From assembly GCA_002900995.3 (NCBI GenBank), contig CM035308.1, forward strand, positions 2,790,001-2,854,000: a stretch of 64,000 nt of DNA, written 5' to 3'. Below are positions 1 to 9,984 of the stretch, one piece after another (position 1 is the first letter of the stretch; each line of letters begins with the position of its first letter). The notes beneath the pieces were generated by a model. The model made no database searches. It was not told the origin of the DNA and saw only the letters and a list, made by a program, of their open reading frames with translations. The DNA is from Ganoderma boninense. Its lineage: Eukaryota > Basidiomycota > Agaricomycetes > Polyporales > Polyporaceae. The position numbers and the translations under genes were made by a program.

Positions 1-264
1 GTCACCCACAATGACCTACCTCGCAACAACCACGGTGGCGGGGCTGATTCTCGAGGGCTGCGCAGTAGCCAGGGCGGCACTAATCGCAGCTCTCGAGAAC
101 TGTCTTGAATGTGGGGACAACGACTCGATGGCGGTGGTACTACGTCCACGGTTGACGAGGAACCTGACGGCTATAACCAAGAAGACAGAGATGCGGTCCA
201 CTTCTAGATGTTCGGAGGTGCGCTGGTGGGAGTAGGCCTTCTTGCAGAAGCCCTGGAGGGCGAC
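1..264 (+). mobile_element. 3' internal end of an LTR element entering from the left, with C-terminal ORF remnant (ORF 11-235)
   Basis: The ORF at 11-235 (74 aa) resembles the C-terminal part of the ORF at 3609-4412 on the other strand. Both contain TVAGL-LEG--AVAR and, further on, RPRLTRNL. Both lie immediately before an LTR of the same family. This is therefore the 3' end of a second, older copy of the gag-pro element found at 3149-8675, in the opposite orientation and cut by the window edge. The protein has no recognisable domain. Conservation of the two peptides despite nucleotide drift hints at past coding constraint, but two copies cannot prove it. Confidence 0.7.
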
Positions 265-669
265 TGTAAGGGGACCAGCGCTTCCTCCTTCCCCTTTCGG
301 CAGTTTCCTTTCCTTTCGTATTCGCCGGCACGTCCGTGCCGGCTTCCCGTTCCGGTATTGCTGCGGACACTCGTCCGCCTCTCTTCTCTCCACTTCTCTC
401 CACTCCTCCTACCCCGTTTTTCCCTCTCGCTTATGCTCTCTCTTTCTCACTGGCTAGACTTAGATTTTTCTCGCTTACATCACCTAGACTAGCGTACAGG
501 TATATAGGCTTGTACTCCGGGGCTCGGATGCCCCAGCGCTCGAGATATCGAGACCTTCCCTACTCCCTCGCGTCTCGACGCTCTCCCGTGTGCACTCTTC
601 CCCGCTCGACTCTCTCGCTCATCGACCTATCGACCTACGCGACTGAAGACGAGCGCCGAGTGCCTCACA
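265..669 (+). repeat. 3' LTR of the left-edge element (LTR2 family, older copy)
   Basis: The LTR runs from TGTAAGGGGACC to GTGCCTCACA and has TG...CA ends. It is the reverse-complement counterpart of the LTRs at 3149-3551 and 8273-8675. A TATA-like GGTATATAG lies near position 500. It differs from the other two LTRs at several scattered bases, so it comes from an older insertion. Confidence 0.85.
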
Positions 670-1240
670 ATTCGGCCCAGTCCAAGGTGTCAGTTGTGCC
701 CCACATACTGATAGTCAAAACCTGGCTGTCATGATGTGCTGCCTGTATATATATGGTGAGGATAACTTTATTCTGTACAAGTCAATGTGATAGTAAAAAT
801 AGTTCATTGTACACAGGCAACTTTGACTGGAAGGAGAAGGCATGGCTTGTCCTATGGGAGGCTAAGCTGGTGGTAGAACTTCCCATTGGTGTCCTGTTCT
901 ACTACCCCTCAGCCCTATTTATTCATTTCAACATCAACATCACTGGTGAGTGGCTTTGTATATTAATAAACACAATCCATTGAGTTATTGGCTTGAAAGA
1001 TTTCGATCGCTATATTGTGACAACCAAGATGGGGGAGGCTCCTACTCCAGAGAACGAGGGAACTCGCATACATGGAGTGAAGGGTAGAGGGTCAATTGTG
1101 CTCTTTAATCAAGCCTCTATGTTCCAGCTTGCAGAGCTTGAACATACCATAAAAGAGGGCAAGGAGCTAGGGATAGATACCTCATCTGACAATGATGCTT
1201 ACATTGCTAGCATGCCACGGCCTAGGGTAGACTTATAAGA
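670..1240 (+). pseudogene. Degenerate gene fragment, possibly of a transposon-associated dioxygenase-like (TET/JBP-type) family
   Basis: Two open stretches are visible. The first (about 815-955) reads DWKEKAWLVLWEAKLVVELP, then YPSALFIHFNINIT, and ends at a GTGAGT donor. The second (993-1238, 81 aa) ends in a stop. From memory of the family, the first resembles the core of Agaricomycete proteins with an 'LxLWDLKLVxEFPPGSxxxxPSAxLxHxN' core. Some of these are annotated as TET/JBP-like Fe(II)/2OG dioxygenases and travel with transposons. No intact gene can be built: there is no start, an in-frame stop lies just upstream, and the expected downstream conserved region is missing. The assignment is an inference from one short motif. 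Confidence 0.35.
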
Positions 1241-1348
1241 GTATATTTATAGCCCAATAATTGGCCAGAGCAGCACATTACAAGACTACAAGAATATCAG
1301 CTAAAAGAAATTTATATACAGACAGTACTGAGAACTCTGTGAACCATG

Positions 1349-2432
1349 CTACACTGTCACAAAAAGTTGACGACAAAACTGCAGTGCCTGATCCCAAGTA
1401 TGACGATGTACAAGCATATCCCGTGAGTGCACATTGCAAGTCTGAGCAAGATATTCATGTAGAGAAGAAATTTGTGCTAGTGAGAGAGGAGAGATAGGTG
1501 GATCACAAGTAACCTCGGAAAACTGCTCTGGACCATGAGTAGGTGAAAATGGGTTAATAGGTTCCTGATTGTTGGGAGGCACAGGGTTGTGAGTATTGTG
1601 ATGAGCCATCAGGACAGGATCCTCGATAACACCCCAGTCAATGCCAAACCCTGCAACATCAGCGACATCCTCATTGGGAGGCTGGACAATATGGGCAATT
1701 CCTCGTGGACCATGCTAGACCATTCCAAACATGAAAAGCTCACGAGGGCTCGCAGCGCGTTCACCTTTGATGTGAAGGACGTGAGCATTCCATGTCTCTG
1801 CCCACTCACAAGCATCATGGTTGATGGCATCAAGGAACAGGTAATGCAGCAGCCAGATGTGGGCGGGATTGTCAACATCGAGTCCACACCAGCGTTCAAG
1901 CTCGAGAAAGAAGTTCTTCCACTTCAGCCCAAATCCGCGGGTAACGTCGTACCAAAGACGTTCAATGCGGGTGTTGTGGACGCTCCTGGTAGAAAGTCAG
2001 GCCAAATTAGCTGGAAAGAGGTCAATGGAAACACACCGTCCCCATATGTACGACCCACGGTTCAATCCACGGTGTTCTTCCATCCACTCAGCGACCCGAA
2101 TGTTCTCTGTCCCATGGTCACCTCGTACACGACTTGGCACCCCGTGGCAAGCCACAGTCTCAAGAAACAAGGTGAGAACAGTGGCTGCGCGATTGTTGGT
2201 GTGTACCCGGATGCCAGTGACGAAGCGTGAATAGCCATCAATGAAGCAATGGATCACAAACTTCCATCTGATAAGGCCTACGAACATTTATGTCAGCAAA
2301 GCTCCTATGAGAAGATGAAGACCTCCGCACCATGCTGGCCATCATGATGGACAAGGGAGTTTGGCCCGGGAACCTGATACTTCTTCCGTACAATGACTCG
2401 TTGACCAAAAGCCGCAGGCACGCCTCGAACGC
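1349..2432 (-). pseudogene. C-terminal half of a DDE integrase-core (rva_4-type) transposase, split by a retroelement
   Basis: Minus-strand reading from 2432 gives GVPAAFGQ, then VPGPNSLVHHDGQH, HCFIDGYSRFVTGIRV (first catalytic Asp), VRGDHGTEN (second Asp) and YIWGR. A 51-bp intron (1986-2036, GTGTGT...CAG) then joins to SVHNTRIERLWYD (catalytic Glu). This order is characteristic of the fungal 'integrase core domain' family I know as rva_4. The protein continues through LDVDNPAHIWLLHYLFLDA to a stop at 1349. One in-frame TAG at 1715-1717 (reverse strand) replaces a probable Gln in FGMV-HGPRG and is consistent with a C-to-T change. The N-terminal half is at 32202-32890. The break at 2432/32202 falls inside the conserved YLRV-RGVP region, so the gene was disrupted by the large insertion. 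Confidence 0.8.
2428..2432. repeat. Target-site duplication of the large retroelement (partner at 32201-32205)
   Basis: AACGC precedes the left LTR at 2433, and AACGC is also read at 32201-32205. If the LTR ends in ...CATCACA, the last A belongs to the LTR and the duplication is ACGC (4 bp). If the A is counted with the target it is 5 bp. Joining the flanks restores the transposase reading frame across YLRV/RGVP. Confidence 0.75.
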
Positions 2433-3148
2433 TGTAGAGGTCCACGATCGCCCTGACCTCTATTTTCGCGCTTACGCCCACTACTGTCACGCTCTGCCGC
2501 ACGCCTCATTTCCGCGGTGCCATCCAACCTACGCGACTCCCTCCGGCGGCGAGCTCGCTCCCCGACGTAACTCTCCCGTCCAGCACAGGTGTATAGGTGA
2601 CCGCCGTGTCGCGGCGGTCCCAGCGCACGAATAGCGGTCGAAGGCAGCTCGGTCGGCGCGGGTACTTTGGCGCGGCGTTTGGTAGAACTCGGCGTGGCGT
2701 GGCAGGCACGCGGCGGGCGGAAGAGGCGCGGTACTCGATAAGGACGACGGGATTTGGCTTCCGAGCGGCGGGACCGTGTACCCGGCTGGAGCCGAGCCCG
2801 GCGAGGCCTGGTATATGAATAGCGGGTATGGCGATTGGACGAGAGGGAGCACGGGCGCAGCGGCAAGAGGGCGCGACCGCGCGAGGAGTTCCAGTAGCGT
2901 AGTTGACCGTTTGTTGGACTGTTGAGTAGACGACCCTGTACTTAGTTCGAGCGCAGGCGTGGCGAAACTCAGGTTACGTTCCCCCTCGGTACAGATTTCG
3001 TTCGCCAGTCTTCGCGTCCGTCGACAGAAGCTTTCGCGTTCAGAAGTCAGCCGCACGCCGTCGCACCAGTAGCAGACCCGGCGCGATACGTTACCTCCGC
3101 TACGTTCCACAAGTCGTTGCGCTCGACCGCTACGCCGCGCCGTTATCA

Positions 3149-3551
3149 TGTGAGGCACTCGGCGCTCGTCTTCGGTCGCGTAGGTCGATGGGTCGATGAG
3201 CGAGAGAGTCGAGCGGGGAAGAGTGCACACGGGAGAGCGTCGAGACGCGAGGGAGTAGGGAAAGTCTCGATATCTCGAGCGCTGGGGCATCCGAGCCCCG
3301 AGTACAGGTCTATATACCTGAAGTCTAGTCTAGGTGACGTAAGCAATGAAAACTAGGTCTAGCCAGTAAGAGAGAGAGAAAGTAAGCAAGAAGGAAAATA
3401 GGGTAGGATGAGTGGAGAGAAGTGGAGAGAAAGAGAGGCGGACGAGAGTCCGCAGCAATACCGGAACGGGAAGCCGGCACGGACGGGCCGGCGAATACTA
3501 AAGGAAAGGAAACTGCCGAAAGGGGAAGGAGGAAGCGCTGGTCCCCTTACA
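3149..3551 (-). repeat. 3' LTR of the LTR2 element
   Basis: It appears identical to 8273-8675. The ends on the + strand are TGTGAGGCAC and CCCCTTACA. It abuts the target duplication TATCA at 3144-3148. Confidence 0.9.
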
Positions 3552-3608
3552 GTCGCCCTCCAGGGCTTCTGCAAGAAGGTCTACTCCCACCAGCGCACCT
3601 CCGACCCT

Positions 3609-4412
3609 CTAAAAGTGTCCCTCATCTTCAAAAGAAGTACGTTTTAAACTCGTTGGAAGAAGGCGACTGTTGCTGATCTCCGTCTCCTTCCTCACAGTGC
3701 CTAGGTTCCTCGTCAACCGTGGACGCGGCGTCCTCCGCCATGGAGTTGTCGGACCTCGGTTTTCTGGAAGCTCCTTAAAACCCGCCAGTAGTGCCGCCGT
3801 TGTGGCGGCCGTCTTGGTAATTCTGGCGACCGCGCTGCCCTCGAGAGGCAGTCCCGCCACGGTGATCATTGAGAAGTATGCCATCGTGGCTGATTCGGCC
3901 GAGAAGATATTGTTCGACATAGTACGGTACGTCGTCTGACCGTTGATGTCTCCTTGAGGAAGCGCGAAACTGGCTGTCGCCCCATCCAGCGTTGCGAATA
4001 AGGTGTGCGGTACATGAACATTCCACAGGATGCTGTTAATGGCTGGGAGCGACGCCGCGAGCTTGTGAGTGTTTGGGCTGTACTCACGCTTGGCCAAAAT
4101 GGTACTGATGCGTATATAATCCTCGGTCATCGAGGGTGTCCACAGGATGAGCCTTGATAAAGCATTCCCTCCAGAGGCCATCTGCCATCGTCCGGAGGCC
4201 AAGTACGCTCGTCTCGTAGCTGACTCTGCAGCATTCAGAGCCTTCGGGCAATTCGACGGGCTCTGCGAGTACGTCTTGCAGTCATACATCAACCGAATCG
4301 AATTGCGGATCTCCTGCAGCAACAGAGTTTCAGCCGTTGCGCCGTCGTGGCACAAATCTTCCACCTCGGCTGGCAGCTGCGCTCTGAGCCTCTCGAGCTC
4401 GTCATTTAGCAC
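3609..4412 (-). CDS. Unknown 3' ORF of the LTR2 element (267 aa)
   Basis: This is an open frame of about 267 residues directly downstream of gag-pro, overlapping its stop by a few bases in another frame. The listed start is a GTG, so independent initiation is doubtful. I see no convincing slippery heptamer at the junction, and the mode of expression is unknown. The N-terminus (NDELERLRAQLPAEVEDL) is predicted helical. I do not recognise a domain, and there are no RT, RNase H or integrase signatures. Its C-terminal part is shared with the left-edge copy (11-235), so it belongs to the family and is not a random open frame. It could be an extra Gag-like or accessory region, or the relic of a deleted pol. 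Confidence 0.45.
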   Translation of the reverse strand: MLNDELERLRAQLPAEVEDLCHDGATAETLLLQEIRNSIRLMYDCKTYSQSPSNCPKALNAAESATRRAYLASGRWQMASGGNALSRLILWTPSMTEDYIRISTILAKREYSPNTHKLAASLPAINSILWNVHVPHTLFATLDGATASFALPQGDINGQTTYRTMSNNIFSAESATMAYFSMITVAGLPLEGSAVARITKTAATTAALLAGFKELPENRGPTTPWRRTPRPRLTRNLGTVRKETEISNSRLLPTSLKRTSFEDEGHF

Positions 4413-7400
4413 CTCTACTGCAACTGAGGGGCACTACGGGCACATATTCGCCGTGTAGGTTCATTGGCATAGGTGAGCCGATCGACAGTCGCGGGGGGTT
4501 CAGCTCGATCGTCACCTGATGCTGACACAAGAATGGCGTCCCCAGGATCACGTCATAGGTGTCGAGGTTCAGTAGTACGTCGAAACAACGGGGACATTTG
4601 ATATCCTGGTAGGCAAACTCGACTGTGACAGATTGAATGATCTTTGAACGCGATCCGTGGACAGCCAGCTGCAGGGACAACGGCTTTGCGAGAGCCTCCA
4701 TCTTCAAGCCAAGCTGACCTACTAGCGTAGTCGATACGAAGTCCGCCATGGAGCCCGTGTCGAGCAGAGCTCGCGCTCTGTGGCCATTCACATGGACTAA
4801 TACTGTTAAAGGCTTAGGTATAACATGATTGAAGTCCTTCGGCTGCTTCGCCGTACGTTCCACCGCTAGAATCGTGTCCTCAGAAGCCAGTGGTTGTCGA
4901 GGCTTGCGCCGGCCACTCGGACGCACCGCATTGAGCATGAGGGACCGTCGGCGGCTTCGATGGGACTCACCGAGATCCACGAAGAACTTTAGGTCCTCAG
5001 CTGAGTATCCATCCAGCAAAGCCGCTGCGTACCCTGCGACGCCAAATCTCGATCCATGAACCGTTGCGTGCGTCAAGAAATTCTGACAATCCGTGACAAC
5101 GGAAGCAAGGAGATAGCCATCCTTGTACGGGTGAATGGCCAAAAGCCCTCCACGGCCATGCAGCTGCAGATACCATGTCTGCATAACGTTTCTGACACCC
5201 TCTCGAAGCCAATACAATGCAGGGTGAGTGCTGTGGCATGTTCGGCAATCCGGGAACCCAGCAGTCCAGTCTGGGGGAGGCGGGACCGTGACCCACTCAT
5301 GCCAGGCATCCTGTACCGCTTGCGAAGCAGACCAGTTACTGTCCGCCAGGCGATCAACGGCGATCTCGTACGAATCGAGGAATAAACATTTAGACAAGAC
5401 GGTGGAGAGGTTGTCTGTGACCGCAATCGTCGTGTCTGTGCACCATAATGAGAAGCGTTCGGCTACCCTCACGCCTGCTTCCTCGGCTTCCTCAGGATCG
5501 AAATGTGCCAGGAACGCAGCCTGAACAATCTCATCGGCGGTTGTCAAAACACTGTCATCTATCGGCTGCGTGTCAGTGATCGGAACCTCGTCAGAGTCCG
5601 TGTCTGCGCCAAAAGCAACTGCCCCCAAATAGATGTCGGTCGTAGTCTGGCGTGCCTCATCTGCAAGGTTCTCCAGATGCTCGAAATAAACAGAGCTCGC
5701 CGCAAGCGAAACATCGGGCGCTCTTGGCCTCTGCCGCTGTGGACAATTCCGGCTGATATGACCCGGTTGTTCGCACGTAAAGCACCGTGGTGTACCGCTC
5801 GCGAGCTCAGCTAGTCGCTCGGGCGCATGCATTGTTCGATGCCTCTGCGGTGGATCCTCCTTCGCTCCATCCTGTCCTGAGTTCTGCCTGTCGCGCTGCC
5901 GGGACTCCTGTCCCATGAAACCACCATTATACTGGCTCCGAGGGGGACTGCGCAGATCAAGCTCTTGGGACTGGTATGGGGCGGGACCCGTCGTTCGATT
6001 CTGAAGGAGGCCCCAAATGCGACCAGGCACCTGCCCCTCCGAGTCGAACTCGCGCTGCAGGTTCCTCGCTGCAATATGTGCCTTTTCTTTTCGCACAGCC
6101 TTGCGCACAAGCTTGTCCAGTGAAGCGGTCTCTGGACCAAGGCCCTCCCCAATCAGCTCAACTTGCAGGTAGGGATTCAGGCCCTGCCAGAAAATCTGTA
6201 CCAGCTGGAATTCTGTAATGTCGCGGAATCATGATGCCAGGTGCTCGATCTCGCTAACATAATCACGCACGCGCGAATCTCCCTGCTGCGCGGTCATCAG
6301 ACGACGGCGTAACATTGCCTTAAAGTCGTCCGGGAAGCAATAATCGAACAGACCATCATATACGTTCTCGAGGGACCATTCGGAGCTCCTGGCTGCGACA
6401 TGGTCCATAAAGAAGCGGCTGGCCGTTCCGCTAAGATAGTTCGTCATTGTCTTGACAATCAGGCGGCCCGGCACCTTCGTAATCTCTGCCCAGGTGTTCA
6501 ATTCATACTTCCAATGATCAAACCGATCAAGGTCTGGTGCACCGTCCCACCGAGCAGGCGGCTGGAGGTTGATGCGCTTCAGGAGCTTCAGAAGCTCCCG
6601 CGCCTCTTTGCGCTGCTTCTTCTCGTGGCGCCGCTTGGAAGGAGATTTGCGTCGCGGTGTCGATGGAGAGTCATGGTCGTCCAGACCCTCAGAGGAAGAA
6701 GATGAGTCGGACCCTCCGTCATCGTCCGAACTGTCTGAGTCTGGGCTGCTGGAGTCCGAGCTGTCCGGCGGGGTACGCCCTCCGTCGCGCCCTCCGCCCG
6801 ATCCTCCGCCCTGTCCGCCTCTGGTCGTAATCACATTCCACCGACTGTCCGGGACCTGAGAAGGGTCCCGCTTGTAGCTAGCAGGGGTCTGATGACGGCG
6901 CGGGGTCGACGTCATGGGAGGCTGGCGAGGTTCAGAAGTTGCGCGCGTGGTTGGATTGCCGCCAACGAATGTTTGCAAGAACTCCCTTTGCGGTATCGGA
7001 TGGGGAATTTTCTTCTGTTTCCGGCCAGTCGTGTAATGGCCATCGTATTCCTCTGGACAAAGGTCCGTATCCAGCACCTCAATCGCAATCACGTTCACAC
7101 CAAGCTGGTGTGCGTCGGCCTGCTGATGGTTGGCGCGCTCGTCCGCTGCCGTTGACAGAGACGCGGCGATTGCGTGCCTCAGATCCTCGTCTTCAGCGGC
7201 TGTGACATGTTCCGTGACCTCACGCCAAAACTCATCCTCGAACGACGAGTTGGCCTCGTGGATGATTGTATCTGGCAACATGGGAGCCTCATTCGATGTC
7301 AGGGGTGTGAACCATTCCGCTGGGAGTGGGCCAAGCTGGTCGCAATTTTCGCACAAATCATACCAAGCAGGCAGTTGGCGAGGGGCTTTTATCATTTGCA

Positions 7401-8160
7401 TGTATTCTACGAGACAGGGGTCTGGGTAAGTGCGTACGACTGTCCCATCCTGACCCCGCCATGCTCCAACCTCCACACCAGGGGGGGTCAAGGGGGTTCC
7501 ATCCCCAGAGCAGCCATCGCGGCGCTGAGCAGACTCGTCCGGGAGGCTGCCATCACGGCGCTCGTCCAAAGATGCGAGATGGCGGCCGTCGCGGCGCTCG
7601 ATCTCCAGGAGGCGGCCATCGCGGCGCTCGTCCGTGTCCTCCAGGAGGCTGCCATCGCGGCGCGCATCCTCGCGATCACCCGCGCCCTCCAGGCGGGTCT
7701 CATCCGGGAGCCGAGATTCCATCTCGGGATCACATACCTTTTGCAACGCTTCCGGGCGTGCTGTCGCAGGCTCAAGGGCCGCGCTCTGCAGTAAACGCGG
7801 GCCCCCGTGGCCCCGGGATGTCCCCGCTGGAGCTGCGCCCGCAGACTCGCCGCTCCGAACCGAATGGGCCATCTTCCGGGTGGCCCGTCGTCCGGACTGT
7901 CCCCCCATGAACTGACCATAGTCGGGCAAGCCCCACTTCCCACCAAGAGCCACCTCGGTAGCATACGGGTGCGAGGGTGGGTGGCCGCCACGGCTACGAA
8001 CTGGCTCGTATTCCGTGAGGGGGAGAGTGTGGGGATCCGGGAGCTCACCTGAAGCCTCGTGATCCAGTGGCTCGCCCAACGTGATGTCGGCGAGCAGGGG
8101 TGTGGTGGCCGCCTCGTTCGAGGTCCCCGTGCCCCGGGCATCGTTCGACGTAGTCGACAT
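4402..8160 (-). pseudogene. Gag-protease polyprotein of the LTR2 element, with one in-frame stop
   Basis: Translation starts at 8160 (ATG, MSTTSNDARG). In order there is: an acidic/Ser-rich N-terminus; six or so imperfect ERRDG(S/R)L repeats (about 7500-7690); a retrotransposon Gag domain (PARWDGAPDLDRFDHWKYEL to LMTAQQGDSRVRDYVSEIEH); a CCHC zinc knuckle CFTCEQPGHISRNC near 5740; and a retropepsin with LLDTGSMADF near 4750 and ILGTPF. The frame is interrupted once, by TGA at 6229-6231 between EHLAS and FRDITEF. Both sides are in the same frame, and the stop fits a CGA-to-TGA change. Apart from that stop the frame is open for about 1,250 codons, so the lesion is recent or is read through. Confidence 0.8.
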
Positions 8161-8272
8161 GTCGGTACGATTGCCGTAAACCGTGTAGAAAAAATTTTAA
8201 CTGACAACGGGCGGGTGATCAGGCCGCCGCATCAGCGTTCAAGACAAAGAGAAAGAAAAACTACTCAAAAAA

Positions 8273-8675
8273 TGTGAGGCACTCGGCGCTCGTCTTCGGT
8301 CGCGTAGGTCGATGGGTCGATGAGCGAGAGAGTCGAGCGGGGAAGAGTGCACACGGGAGAGCGTCGAGACGCGAGGGAGTAGGGAAAGTCTCGATATCTC
8401 GAGCGCTGGGGCATCCGAGCCCCGAGTACAGGTCTATATACCTGAAGTCTAGTCTAGGTGACGTAAGCAATGAAAACTAGGTCTAGCCAGTAAGAGAGAG
8501 AGAAAGTAAGCAAGAAGGAAAATAGGGTAGGATGAGTGGAGAGAAGTGGAGAGAAAGAGAGGCGGACGAGAGTCCGCAGCAATACCGGAACGGGAAGCCG
8601 GCACGGACGGGCCGGCGAATACTAAAGGAAAGGAAACTGCCGAAAGGGGAAGGAGGAAGCGCTGGTCCCCTTACA
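8273..8675 (-). repeat. 5' LTR of the LTR2 element
   Basis: It appears identical to 3149-3551. It carries TATA-like sequence (GGTATATAG on the minus strand, about 8433-8441), suitable as a Pol II promoter for the minus-strand gag-pro. It is followed by the target duplication TATCA at 8676-8680. Confidence 0.9.
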
Positions 8676-8894
8676 TATCACCGCCTACGCGTGGCTCGTC
8701 GCCCGGAGATTTGTTGAGTGGTTCTCGCTCTTCGCCTCTCTGCCTCCGACTTCCCTCTCCACACTTCTATCCCTCTCTCTGGCTCCGCTGATCGGCGGCA
8801 CTCTCGAGCTTCCTCGCACCCCTTCGTTCGCGGCCCGTCCTTTCCCCGCGCTACTCTTCGAGTTGCGCGCAGGTTCCCCGTGAGCATCACATTT

Positions 8895-8912
8895 TGGAGC
8901 CCACCGCGAGGG
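8895..8912 (+). promoter_or_regulatory. Primer binding site after the 5' LTR1
   Basis: TGGAGCCCACCGCGAGGG begins three bases after the LTR end. The same TGGAGCCCACCGC follows LTR3 at 12992, where the flanking sequence is otherwise different. A shared site starting with TGG right after an LTR is what a tRNA-primed binding site looks like. I cannot name the tRNA from the sequence alone. Confidence 0.7.
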
Positions 8913-9984
8913 GCTGTTGTTGCCGTTCTGCCGCTGCTCCTGACGCGCATCCTGCACCTCATCTCTCCCTCTTCCCGCCAACACCCGGAGTCCGTGCACT
9001 CCTTCCGCCCATTCCCTGGTCACTCGTAGTCCATCCTCAGACTTCCGCGCACCATTCGCTCTGTCTGTTTTGCCGACACATCGCTTTTCGACCCGTTCCG
9101 CAACTGTGGTCATTGGCGGTTGCACACGCAAGGCTTGTTCTATTGCCGCCATCCTCCTTCATCCATTTGTCGTCCGTTTCACTCGAGATTTTGTACGCTG
9201 CTACGTTCAATTTGACACAGTATCCTCGCCGCGTCGCACGCTCTCCGACCCGTTGGATCTCCCCCGGCAAGCGTATCAATTTCGCAAGTCTCCGAGCCAT
9301 CATTTCGCGCCGTCTCCTCCTCCTGCTGTTCACCCTTCTTCCCCCGCGCCGCGGACCGGCCTCAAACTTCGTCAGCCGCATCTCAACGTCTCTCGCCGTC
9401 CTCCGACGCAGCTCCGTGCCATTACGAGGCCGCTAGCTCGTGCGACAAGCCGTCGATCTTGAGCCTCCCTTCACCGCACTCCCTCGTGTTCAGTCCCTCC
9501 TCCTTCTTGCAGTTTCCATCCGTTCCACGCGATACTCGGTACTCCGTCGATCCAGTATCCCATTGCACCGTCTGCCAAGTCTCGAGGCCGTCGACCAAGC
9601 GGATCACCCTCGACGAGCCCATCGATTTTGCCACCGCTAAGCGCCCTATCGCCGCGTTCACCTCCTTCCGCTATCCATTCTTCTTCGCCCACTGCACGGA
9701 TCGCCACGAGATTCCGAGGATCGTTCTATCGCACCTTCCACTAGCCGATTCAGCAGTCTCGTGCCCCTCGCCTTAGCCGTTCGCGACCGGCGGCCTCCCT
9801 TCTTGACCTTGCCTCGCCCAGCCATACCCTCTCGCTCGTTTCACGCGCAAGTTGGCGTACAAGCTCTCTTTGTCTGCGCAAAGGTCCTCGCCAAGTTCTG
9901 CGGTCGTCGCTTCAGCCGTTCTCCGGCCATAGCCTTCGTGGTTCTGCTCCTCTCGCTCGCAGTTGCTCCTCTCCTCTGCGCCCC

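Larger units (their letters stand above)
3149..8675 (-). mobile_element. LTR2-family retroelement, gag-pro only, lacking RT/RNase H/integrase
   Basis: The element has two 403-bp LTRs (3149-3551 and 8273-8675) with TG...CA ends in element orientation. A perfect 5-bp target duplication TATCA lies at 3144-3148 and 8676-8680. The uninterrupted target is visible in the intact LTR1 copy (GCCGTTATCACCGCC near 31980-31994). The 4.7-kb internal region on the minus strand encodes a Gag, a zinc knuckle and a retropepsin, then an unknown 3' ORF. No reverse transcriptase or integrase motif is present, so mobility would need a helper. The LTRs look identical, so the insertion is recent and postdates the host element's arrival. 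Confidence 0.85.
2433..8891 (+). repeat. 5' LTR (LTR1) of the compound element, split at 3148/8681 by an inserted element
   Basis: Segments 2433-3148 and 8681-8891 together give 927 bp, the same length as the right LTR at 31275-32201. By eye, and by the identical reading frames in both copies, the two LTRs are the same sequence, so the insertion is young. Ends are TGTAGAGGTCC and GAGCATCACA. The split occurs at TATCA, which is duplicated by the inserted LTR2 element. Confidence 0.85.
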
